A stretch of 64,000 nt of DNA from Himantopus leucocephalus (Eukaryota > Chordata > Aves > Charadriiformes > Recurvirostridae), in assembly GCA_003993805.1 (NCBI GenBank), contig RSEF01000003.1:66667710-66731709 (forward strand). The letters are read 5' to 3'. Shown in pieces: positions 50,370 through 61,600 of this stretch. Each line of letters opens with the position of its first letter. Positions within the stretch are counted from its first letter, which is position 1. A program made the position numbers and the translations under genes. The notes beneath the pieces are model-generated. The model did not search any database, was not told where the DNA came from, and saw only the letters and a list, made by a program, of their open reading frames with translations.

Positions 50370-50635
50370 TGTTCCTCCTGCCACACTGGTGTAAACCAGA
50401 ATTGCTTCAGTTGAAACAAATGGATGAATGTGATGGTTAAAGTCAGGCTAAAGCCAATGGAACTGGAAGGAGTCTGACTTGGGTTTTATCTAAACCCATT
50501 CTAATATTAATGTCTGACCCATTGCACTCAATTAAGTCAATTTTGGATCTATGTCATTATATTCTGCAAATCAGCTCTTTCCCAGTGTATGTTCATATAA
50601 TTACACTGATTCTGCTTGGTGAAGGTCTGGCCCAG
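50370..50635. repeat. Probable ancient amniote interspersed repeat
   Basis: CCTCCTGCCACACTGGTGTA followed by AACCAGAATTGCTTCAGTTGAA, later CCAATGGAACTGG, and an end TACACTGATTCTGCTTGGTG then AAGGTCTGGCCC, resemble the old palindromic repeat with a TTACACTGGTGTAAA / GTCAATGG / TCTGGCCC pattern seen in reptile and bird genomes. Family name uncertain. Confidence 0.45.
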
Positions 50636-53600
50636 TATTTGCAACTTTAATTTCTCTGTCATTCATCATCAAAATTAGTTGGGGGCTTCACTTAAAGAAT
50701 ATTGAAGCCTCCAATGACTGGATAAATCATTTCTGTATGGGTTATTTCTTGCGCTTTCTCTGACTAGCACGGCATTTTTCCTGGGAATAAATATGAAAGA
50801 GAAGTAAATCACTGACCTTATGATTGGATTAATAAATAATGCATATTTTAAAATACAACTTTCAGTCAAAAGATGATCTGTGTCTTCCCAGTGCACACTC
50901 ATATACACACACATATATCATTTCCTCAGCTTTATTTTAGGATCTTGCATGATTGGGCTTTTTCTTCAGATGCTGAATATCTGCCACAGAGAATGTTCTA
51001 TTATAACCATAACAATGTGATACTATATTAGGAAAGGAACTTAATTTGTAGGACATTTGGAATCTTTGTTAGTTACAATTCAAGCCTGTTGTTTGCTTTC
51101 ATGAAGCAAAGAAACCAGGAACAGCTAGCTTAAGCAGGAGATGTTGCTAGCAGGTAATAGGGCTGCCTTGGTCAAATTGACCGTTTACTAGCTTTCTGCT
51201 GGATTTCTAACAAAATAAAATTCTTGAACAGCATAGGCAAGAATATGGCTGTTCACTTGTCTGGTTTGTTTGAAGTTTTATATTTTGTTAAGGGTATTTC
51301 TGCCACAGCACATGGGTCCCTCAGAAGCTAATATAGCACTTTTTAATCAACTTTTAATGCCTCTTTCCTTAAGTAGCAAAGCAAACCTAAAGAACACGTA
51401 CAAAATGAATGTATGTGTGACACCAATTGGTTTAAGGCAGACAAGGTAAGTGCTGAAGCCATGTAGAACAAATCAGGCCTTTTCCTGAGCCGCACCTTGT
51501 TTTTTCCTCCCACATTTCTTTCTTCTAATATTCCATTTTTGTCTTGAATGAAGATCCTGACCCCTCCCCTGACCAGGGAGGCCGCATCCCCAGAAGCTGG
51601 AGAGAACACACTGACCTGTGGGAGAGATACGGCAGAGACCCCCTGGCACAGTGGGCAAGAGAGGAAGAAGTAGGGAAAAGGAGAATGACTTTCCTTCTCA
51701 CCATGGCTCTGCATGCAGCTGTTATCAACGGTATACCTGTCCTGTCTTAATGCAACTAGTTTTATAATTCACACCACTCCAGGAATTTCTTTCTGCTTTC
51801 AAGGACCACTGTTCAAATGCCTATGCCTGATTCTCAAGGTCAGACAGCTCTAGCTGATGAAAGTCTTTCTATGGCAGAAAGTCAAAAAAAAAAAGACAGT
51901 GACTGCTTCGCGTTGATCCCACAGAGGTCATAGATCGCGGGGGAGAGGGAGGTGGGGGGAAGACTCAACAAAACCCTTTTCTTAGAGGACTAAAAATTGG
52001 CTCAAATGGGCTGAGAGAGGACTTACAAGACTACGTGCAACAGTGCCATCTGATGGGCTCACTCAAAAGGGTAAACAAGGTGATGAAGTAATCCACAGGC
52101 CTGGCAAGCTACCTTCAGTTCTCTGCAAAATTATGTGACCAGTACTGGATTTGATTAAAAGAAGGTGCTGTCCAATGAATTCTTATTTACGTAGCCTTTT
52201 GCCATGAGCCTATGTCAAACTACTTCATAAAATAAGGTTATGGGTTTTTTTTTTATAAAGGTAATAGGGTTAAAATCCTTTCCATGGTGGGATATTTGAT
52301 TTAGTACTGTAGAATGTTTTGATTGAGACACTACAGCAAATGAAATATACAGGTCCTGTTAAATGCACTAATTACTGGGTAATAGGCCTTCAAGTGAAAT
52401 TTTAAAGCAGGAAGTAATGCAGGGGAGATGAGGGTCCAGAGGTCTCTCAGGAAAAGCTGGTGTGTCACAGGGGCAGGCTACATAGCTACCTAGGATGACA
52501 GAAAAGGAAAGGGAATATAATAAAATTGATCAGCATTTATGTGTTGATATCTCTTTGACAATGTAAACAACTTGGGATTTCATCCTTGAAGAACACATGG
52601 CCGTTAAATAGATGCTAGAAATTTGTAGGGAAAAGTTAACATAGGGTTGGGTTTCTTTAATCTAATTCGTTCTTCTCCAAGACCCCAGTCAAGTGATGTA
52701 GTTGAAGAATGAGGTGTGTTCATTACCCGTTAAAATAAATGTAGAAGTAAGGCTTCTGAATTTCGATGATGACTTCTAAGTGCTTGGTGTGGCTACTTAT
52801 TATGAGATTGCCTTCCCCTAAACCTCTTCTTCCTATAGTGCATGAAGTTATTATTATTATGTTATTAATTTTGAAAAGAACACTCCGAATGTAGAGGTGA
52901 CCTTTTAATTGGTTTACATCTTCGTTGCTGTGTTACAGTCTAGGTAAAACAGACAAAGAAAGTTCCCCAGGTCTGAATTCCTGTGAACATGCAGAATTGG
53001 ACAGCAAAATTTATTTAATTTGCTGCAGTGAAATAGCAAGAGCCATCCCTGGCCACAGAAATCAGTTCATGGCCCTGTAACATAAACAGCTTTTATCAAT
53101 GAGTCAGGAGAAAACCTTAAATGATTATTTATACAATCTCTAAATAACACAAACACTGGAAATATATATAAATGTCAGAAAGAAAAGACTTTTGAAACAG
53201 ACTTTGACCATTTGGTAAGTAGGGTTCAGATCAGTGTTATATTGTTCAGCATAGGTAAATGAAAAACTTGGGAAAAACAGTACACAATTTTAGGACTCAC
53301 TTTGTCTTCAACAAGGAGTCTACTAAAAATGCTTGGAGATTATGACAGATAACTGGTTGAATATTAACTGGCTTCTTCTGTGTTTGTTTTCAACTCCCTT
53401 CCTAACTCTTAACTTTTACAAACAAAAATCCCCACACTTTTTTTTCCACAAATTGATTAGTCTCGGAAACCAAAAGCAATGCTGGACCATTGTCATGCAA
53501 AATTATTTTTTCCAGAGACTAAAAGTAATATTAAAAATTTTGCTTTAGCTCTTGATTTTCTTTGGAGTTCTAACTCCTGTCTAGGGAACATTTGTGGAGG

Positions 53601-55599
53601 AAAGCCTTGTTCAAACATCTGTCTCAGAGAGGGATTAGGTGGAAGAGATATGAAAAGCTGGGGTAGAAAAAAAAATTATCTAGAACCAGGAAAGGATTGT
53701 TTCATTTATGGCAGTTTGGAGGGAGAGAAGGAAACAGAGAATGATGGCAGGGGCAGAGGGAGTGGGATTGGGGAGATGTAGGCATCTCACACATAAAGAG
53801 AGCATCGTTGGTGCTTTTGGAAACCTGCAATTAAATATGCAAACACTATGGCTGAGATCTTATTGTACTTGACATTTCCTGGATCTACCCACATCAGTCC
53901 TTGATATTAACAGGAGAACAACCAGTTCTGTGCCAAAAGCTGTTAGTAACCCTATTTCATAGGAAAGCTCACTTCGTAGCAGTACCTGGAGATAGTACCA
54001 ATAGAGTATTTAGATTCTATAGTTTACACATTGGTCCTTATTAAATTCGGGAGCTATTTTTCAGTAAATGCTTAATTGAAAAACTCAGGTAACCAGGCTT
54101 TTATTTTCTGTGTGTATTATGTGTGCAGTTTAGTTATGTGACTAAAAAGGACCAAATCCACATGTCCTCAGCTGACATTGCAGAGATTGTGTCTAAGAAA
54201 CACCACCCCTTGCTTTGAGCAAAACCACGTAGCTGTATCAGGACACAGAGGTATAGTGCGTGGTTATCTGGTTTTAGCTTCACGATCTGAGGAAAGGTAG
54301 GAAGCAAATATGCAGCCCCATATCTGTGTTTTTATCTATTTTTGTATTTGATCCCCGAATCCTCTGGGAGCCATTCTACAATGAGTGATTGATACTTAAA
54401 TTGGTGTTTACCAGTTAATCTTCTGTCTGGTATCTCCCTTGTTAGTAAGTGTAGGCCTGGTTATAGGCTACAAGGCAAGATGGAAATGTGAACTCCAGCC
54501 AGTAACATTGTCAGAGTGGCTCTAAACCTGCTAAATCAATAAATCCAGAGGCGAAGGCTCATAAATCTGTGTGTGAGTATAGCTGCCACGATCCATCTCC
54601 TTCTGGGAGCCTGCATGTGGCCTCCAAATAGAGTTCCTGGCAGTTCATCTTTCTGGTCTAGAGGTACATCTGTGATAAAGCAGATTTAATGGGGAAGACT
54701 TCGCAGTGGAATAACATAAGCTGCATGTTTTCTTTCTTCTCTCTCACCAAAAAGCTAATATTCAGTTTCTCTCCTGTCTGAGTCAGATTAGCTCCCCATA
54801 GCAGCACTCACCCATGACAGTCTCCAGTATTTTATTTCGTGACAAACTGAGGTCCATGAACTACAACACTTGCTTTTGGAGCTGGCTGCAAAGGATGCTC
54901 AAAGAGCCCCAAGCATTTGCACTTGGAAGGGGGCAAAGCTGTGTATATATATTCTAGCTTTCTGCCTGCGTGTCTGAGTGTATATGTGATCTAATACCAA
55001 ACAAGAAAGTTCATATACGAATTGCAACAATAATGTGATGTGCAGTGCATATGGACAGGAACCGTTCCATTTATGGTGCATGAAACGCAGGGATGTCTGT
55101 AATCCTTTGGTTTTGTTAGCCAAGAGAAAAACATATCTTGTGATTTTCGGTTTGTGAAGAATAATATTTTTAGAAGTTTCTTAGTAGAAATATTATAACT
55201 TGTACTTTATTAACACTGATTTTTTAAAAAAGGCTATCAAGTTAGTCCAGTGGTTTAAAAGAAGGCGTTAGCATATTCTTTTTTTAAGTCATGTCCTTTT
55301 TTTAGCTTTCTTAATCATAAATGCAATGTTACACTGCATACTTAGCATAAGTTCTACAGTTTCATGGGAGCATTCAAAACATGAAGAATTCTTATGAAAC
55401 AGACGGAGGAGTGAAAAAAAAAATTAACAAGGTTTCAAATGCATCAGAAGCAAGAAGCATGACAAAGAGTCTGTAGAGTCAACAGATTCAGCTGTAAAAG
55501 AAGCTTTCCAGAAAGACAAGGCCATTCGAGAAAAGCTAAATGAAATCTTTACTTAGTAAGGAAGGTTTCCACTGCAGCATTTATTTACAGAGGGCTGGG

Positions 55600-56190
55600 T
55601 CTGCTTCAAATTGCAGTGTCAGAAGAGATTTTTGAATAAAATTTATAAAATGAGAAGTAGGAAATCAGAAGGACCAGATGGTGTTCACCCAGGCTTTCAG
55701 AAGGAACGCACGTACCAGCGTGAAAATGTTATGTGTAATCTGTCACTTAAAATCAATTTCATTCCTAGAGAAACAGAAAGCAACAAATGTGACAGCATTT
55801 TAAGCCATCAGGGAAGATTTGGGGAACTATAGATCAGTAAGTCTCATTTCCACCCAGTGGAAACTATGGAAACTATAATAAAAACTAGAATTAGTAGCCA
55901 CATGGAAAGATTTGATTTAGTAAGGAAGTCAAAACTGCTTTTCTGGATGGAAGTCACAGCTCAAATATTAAATATTTCCTCAAAGTAATTTGTGAGCATG
56001 CAGACAGCTTTCCGGAAGTGTCCGCTCTGTGTTTCAGGCACAAGGAATAGAGGGGAAAACAACAACTTCATTAAACCACTGTATGAATTCATGCTGAGTG
56101 CTGCATGCAGGTCTCACCCTTGAATATCAAAGTGTATAGCAGTCTTAAAAAATACAGAGAGAAAGAAGTCATGTTAGCACAGCAAAACTA
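55600..56190 (+). pseudogene. Decayed LINE reverse-transcriptase fragment (CR1/L3-like)
   Basis: Translation around 55660 gives KSEGPDGVHPGFQKE, matching the PGPDGVHPRVLKEL-type motif at the start of the LINE reverse-transcriptase domain. Further on, AACTATAGATCAGTAAGTCTC reads NYRSVSL (consensus NYRPVSL), and after a frameshift ETIIKTRI-like sequence follows. Segments at about 56090-56170 resemble the later part of the same ORF. Stops and frameshifts throughout mean it is a dead, ancient copy in plus orientation. Confidence 0.7.
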
Positions 56191-58408
56191 TGAAGAAAGG
56201 ACAGCTCTCTTTTGACACTGCAACATCCCTGAGAATCAAGCAGATTCATTATATTTGAAAAAGCAGTTTTGGATGACTGATGTCAGGAAAAGAAGAATCT
56301 TTAAAATCTTACAAAAATGTCATTGAACTTACATGCAAACCTTAGAGATAAATAAATTGCCATCTGTTTCAGTCTTTCATTGTGTTTCTACTTAAAACAG
56401 AGTCACTGGAATGAAAAAATGTCCCTGGGATCTCTTGAGCTGTGAACAGGGGATGACTTTCCTTTAGCATAGCAAAAAGGCTCCTGTTAAATGGAGCTTG
56501 AAGACAGTTACTGAATACCTTTTGTAGAAAGAAAGGACATCTTTTCTCCAAATGGAAGGAAATAAAAGTCTGAAGTAAGGCTCTGAAGTTTGGAAGAGTT
56601 AAAACTCTAGTGAGAACGGGTAGTTTAACCAGAACTTTTATTCTACACAACTCTTAGCACTTGTTTCTAATATTTCCCTTCCCGTCCTTCAGGATTATCT
56701 TCTCCAAAATCTGGTTCTTGCAGACACCAGGAACCACATGTGAGGATTTTGGGGGAGATGCTAAGCCAGGGAACAAGGAATGGGAGTGGGTGGATCCTTG
56801 TTAGTGCAAAGGAATTGGTCCCATGTGTGAAAGAAAAGTACTCATCTGCCGCGTAGGCAATATCTGGGCAAGCCCAAAATTCCTAGGCCTGTTTCCCCAG
56901 TATTGAAAGATGACGCTCACCATCATATTTTCTAGGATGCTAAAATCCTGTGATCAATTTTCATGGTGATCGAAAGCATCCATAGCTGCCGGGGGAATGG
57001 AATTATAGCACCCGTATTACTAAAAGGAATTAGATTTGCAGCAGTACTAGGTGTGCTTGCTCTTTCTTTCCTTCTGTCTTTATTTAGATTTATGTACATG
57101 GGTAAGGATCTATCTGTATTGTCTAGGGGATTTTGTTTTTAAAATGGTGTTGTAACAGATATTTATAAATACTACTGTAATGAGCAATTTTAGAACCTCA
57201 ACCTGTCCTCCCTTTCCGGCACTTCCTCTGCCCTCTTTTACAAATGGGTCTTTTAATCTATCCCAATGACTATGACAATTACTTTCTGAAACAAACTTGG
57301 TTATGGCCAGCATCTCAAAGACATAGATACATCAATGTCTAAGAAGAACGTCTTACACATATAAGCACACATAACATCACAGGCCACATTACAACAAGAA
57401 AGTATCTCTTCATTCACTGTTCTTGTGCACCAGAAAACACCTCCTCATATGTACTCCATTCCCCCTGACATCTACAGCAATTATGCGCACAAGATGTGGG
57501 TGTCCCAGTAATATTTCTAACTCTTTCACTTCATAGAAGGAGTCATTGCTGAGTGTTTTCTTAGCAAAAGGCAAAGCAAGTAGCCTCTTTTCTTGATTAA
57601 AACCCTCTGACTTTTGGAATCTTCTGCTAAATTATATTTGCCATACAGGAAGGGTGTAGGAGGGAGGAAAAGAATTGAAAAACTCCAGTCTTGTGTCAAT
57701 TATCAAGTGTTTTAAATTTAGAGATTTTCCCATCAACTAGAAACTAAATCCACTTGTTTGTTGCCAGGGAAAATGGGTGAAGATGCCATTTCTAAAGTGT
57801 GTAAAGACTTTGTGGTTCATTTCACAATAATATTTGTTGAACTTTTGTGGCACGCTTTCAGAGGAAGCAAGATGGGGCTGTGTTAGTCATGATTCGCTAA
57901 ATAGTACATCCTAATCCTTCCTAGTTTTTGTTTATTCATGCCTTGCTGTGGGATTTACAGAGTTAGCTCATGGAAAGAAAAAGAAAATCCCAGCAGATAG
58001 AGGAATGCAGCCTTCCAGTCCTCTGCTTGGAGGCAGGTTTGGATATTTCTGTCTGGAGGACTTGCTTCACTGCTGACAGAAACCCAAATGCACAAGGAAT
58101 AGGGAAAAGGAGCAGACATAGGTGGTCTGCTTCTCAGGCACAGGTGTGTGAGACCCAGGAGACCAAGGTCCGCACATGAGATGACCTTGAAATCAGAGGT
58201 GGAGCCCGGGGAGGCAATGTGGGGTGAGCTGCCCCCTTCTCCCAAGAGCTCATCACACCCCTGCCCACTGCCTCTGACAGCCAAAGCTGTGGTCAGGTAG
58301 AGACCATCTAGCTTCAGGTACCCCAGGGCACCTCTGAGCAATGTCACAGCAAGCAGGAGGGTGCAAGCTCTTCTAGTAGTGTTCCCACCAATTCTACCTC
58401 CTGCCTCA
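56191..58408. other. Intergenic, no gene seen
   Basis: AT-rich sequence without recognisable exons, RNAs or repeats. A 166-codon minus-strand frame ending at 57955 begins inside the CR1 at 58.4 kb and is not a gene. Confidence 0.55.
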
Positions 58409-58680
58409 CATAGAATCATAGAATTGTTAAGGTTGGAAGGGACCTTTAATATCATCTAGTCCAACCATTAACCTAACCTGACAAAACCACATCTAAACCA
58501 TATCCCCAAGTACCACATCTATCCTTATTTTAAACACCTCCAGGGATGGCGAATCCACCACCTCCCTGGGCAGCCTATTCCAATGTTGAATAACCCTTTC
58601 AGTGAAAAAATTTTTCCTAATATCCAACCTATTTTTCCTAATATCCAACCTTACGAGGTTGTTTCAAAGGTTGCTTTCAT
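58409..58680 (-). mobile_element. CR1 LINE 3' fragment with internal 21-bp duplication
   Basis: Begins ATAGAATCATAGAATTGTTA and continues AGGTTGGAAGGGACC, CATCTAGTCCAACCATTAAC, ACACCTCCAGGGATGG, then CACCTCCCTGGGCAGCC and TTCAGTGAAAAAATTTTTCC: the reverse complement of a CR1 3' end. It is less diverged than the copy at 46.5 kb. A perfect 21-bp tandem duplication lies at 58610-58651. Confidence 0.93.
58610..58651. repeat. Two exact 21-bp tandem copies within CR1
   Basis: The 21-mer beginning ATTTTTCCTAATATCC occurs at 58610-58630 and again at 58631-58651 without mismatch. The CR1 consensus as I know it has it once. Confidence 0.93.
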
Positions 58681-61600
58681 TCTTCATCTCTCCAGGTTGA
58701 GCTGACTGATAAAGGAGCTCCTCTTATTTTTTCTCACCTGCTCTGAAACCGGATCTGTTTGTTGTGAGAGGCCCTTTTGCCAGAGGAGGGGGTCTCTTCT
58801 TTGTGTCATTTTGTTTCCTCTTGACTTTCACTGGCCATAACCTTGGTGGAGCTGGAGGAGGGGTTGCAGAGAGCCATCCTACCAGTGGGGAGCAGGCATG
58901 GAGGGGTGGCAAACAAGGGAGCAAGTGTGTTGAAATCCTGCCTGTGCTTTTCCGGTGCAGGTGATGCTGCCAGTGATAGATCTGCTCTGAACCTCTGCCA
59001 CCGCTGAGGCGGGTGAGGGTGGAGGGAGAGGAAAACCAAAGCCCATGGCACGTAATGAAGTTCTTACGTGCTGAAAATGTGTATTTGATATGCCATAGAT
59101 GAAGATGCTGACAGGCACAATCTGTGCCCTGCAGGAAAAGGATTTGAAGAGAAAATACGCTGCCTTTGCAAATGCTGGCACAGAGCCAGCGTGGGCCTGC
59201 AGAGCATTGGGTCTGTTCGATGATGACTCCTGTTAGAGAACTAAGGGAGAAATAGTTTGATTTTTTTTTTTTTTACTTTAGTGCACAGTTCAGTTGCTGA
59301 GTGTGTGGAACAAGGATCGCAGCATCCAAGAAGGCTGGATTTCTTTTCCTCAGCCTGTCATGGTCTTGGTGGGTGAATTTATGCAAGTCTGTTCTGTTCT
59401 GGGCACTTTGGTTTCTTCACCTCAGGTCTTTGCAGCTCTTCGGAAGCTGCGTATCAAATACTGTTATTAACCTGATGCCATTCTTAGTGTTGGTCAGTCT
59501 ACCAGTCCTCAAGAAAAGTCACAGTTTTTACAAATCTCTCCTTTCCAGTGAAAATGCATTTTTCTACACAAGTTACTGTGAAAATGATGTGGTGAGGCTC
59601 CATAAACATGACAAATGTGTGTTCTGTGGCTCATACATGAGAGAGAAAAGACTCCAACTGCCTCTTCCTGAGCTGCTTTGAAGCAAATGGGATACCAGGA
59701 CTCAAACCCATGTATAATTCATTAGTTTAGTCCTCACTGTACCTTGCAAATTTTGTTATGATCCATTCATCTGGGGGCATGTATTCTTGATCATAATACA
59801 GGATTTTAACATGCCTTTTGCATTGCAGTAAAGACTTCTTTTGGCTTGACTGCTCCAGTACATTGTGTATCCAGTTCACACATCTTTTATCAGTAGTCAT
59901 TGCTAAGGTTATCTCACTTCATTATTTCTCTTCACTTATTCCTATAATATGGGACTCAGATTTGCAGGACCCAACTTTGGAGCACAGGTTACACAATCTC
60001 TCTCTAGTTAGCATGGTGTGAAGTAGCTATTCTGCCACTGCACACTGCAGTACAAGTATTTTCACCCATAACTGGACAAGCAGAAATGATTCCCTGAGAT
60101 CCCCAAACCACATTGAGCATTCATAGTGTATAAAGAGTGGTCAGTCATATCCCCAACCATATTACCACAGGTTGACAGTCACCCACAATTCCCACACAGT
60201 GCTAAGTGGTAGGGTGGACACCCCACATCTAGCTACTGTAACTTTTCCTGATACAGGAATCCTCCTCGGGATTTGCATGGTCTGTTGGGCATGACACACA
60301 CATCCAACTAACACATCCATGGATAGCTTGGCTGTAGCAGCATGGATATAGATATATACCGCTACAGCTGTATGTCTCGTGAGAGGAGCTGTGCCAGTTC
60401 ACAGCTGCAGATCTGCACCCCTGCTATAGTTAGGTATATATTCCAAATGTAGTTCTTCCCTTTTGCCTTTTTCAAATTCTTAAAATAATTTATTGAAGCA
60501 ATAGAAGTCAAAGACAAAATTTTAAAATGAGATCCCAAAGAACAGCCTCCCCTCTGTGGTGACACTTTCATTGTGCTCGGCTCTGTCAGTCATTCCTCAG
60601 ATTTCCTCCCTTTGTCTAGACTTTTTTTTTTTTTTTAATTAGTATGTCAGTAAGGCACACGCATTTTTCAAATTAAATGAGATCCAGAATGAAAGACATA
60701 ATTTTGTACTTAGGAATGAGGAGCAGGATGGACTCATACTTTTATTAAAGCTAGGTCTCATTTTAGGTTGTTTGGACCACTATGACAATTTTTGCAACAG
60801 CATAAAAAAGGAATTGAAATTTATATTTGGCACTATCTTTATTTAATGTAGTTTTTTATTCTGTATACTAGTTTGAACATCACTTTTAATGCAGGAGATC
60901 AGAAATAAGCAATGGAAAACATTTGTTTTCAGCTCATTTTTGAAGTGTTGTTGGTTTTGGGTCACTAGAGCAGATTTTTCTATTAACCACAATATATTCT
61001 TATAACATAAAGGGCTAAATGCAGAGTAAACACAAACTACAGAATCCTCTAGATTATATCATGAAGTGTATGTAATAAAAAAAAAACCCTCTCCTCTCAG
61101 CACTGCAACTTCATATTGTATTCTCCAAAACATTGTCTTGCACAAATTATATGCCAATTCATGCTGTCTTCAACTTCATTGCTTCCATGACAAAAACCCA
61201 GGGCTATCTCCAAAACCATGATCCTGTCTATTAAGACCATAATGCTGAAGTGTCTCATAATTTCTACTGTGAAGCCACTGATGGCCTGACAGACAAAACA
61301 AACAGCCCAGTTCTAGCTCAATGCCATTTATTTCAGCAGTTTTCCTTCCAATTTTCTCTTGTGTACAAAGCAAATTAGACGTACTTATATAACAATATTG
61401 CATTTCTGGACGCGAGCAGCAGTTCTGGGGTTTTCAAAGTTAACACTGTCATGCTTCATTCAGGGTGGTAGAAAAATGTGCATAAAAAATTTTGGGTAAG
61501 CATTCACCAAGTTTTGAGTCTTTTCATACAACAAAACAAAACCTGGAATGTTTTTGGGTAGCTGAAACTTGCACAGACCCACGTGAAATTTTGGGACTGT

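Larger units (their letters stand above)
49601..55599. other. Intergenic, no gene seen
   Basis: Single-copy-looking AT-rich sequence with a probable ancient repeat at 50370-50635, a GGGGG..GGG..GGGGGG tract at 51939-51959 and possible conserved non-coding stretches (about 50.03-50.30, 52.78-53.13 and 54.40-54.75 kb). Open frames are under 125 codons and not convincing. Confidence 0.55.

Noticed and set aside
57955..58455. A 166-codon minus-strand open frame
   Set aside because: It starts within the CR1 LINE at 58.4 kb in a non-coding part of that element, and the rest has no homology I recognise.
59301..59681. A 126-codon plus-strand open frame with a hydrophobic stretch
   Set aside because: Leu/Phe-rich translation arises from T-rich DNA, with no homology or gene context.
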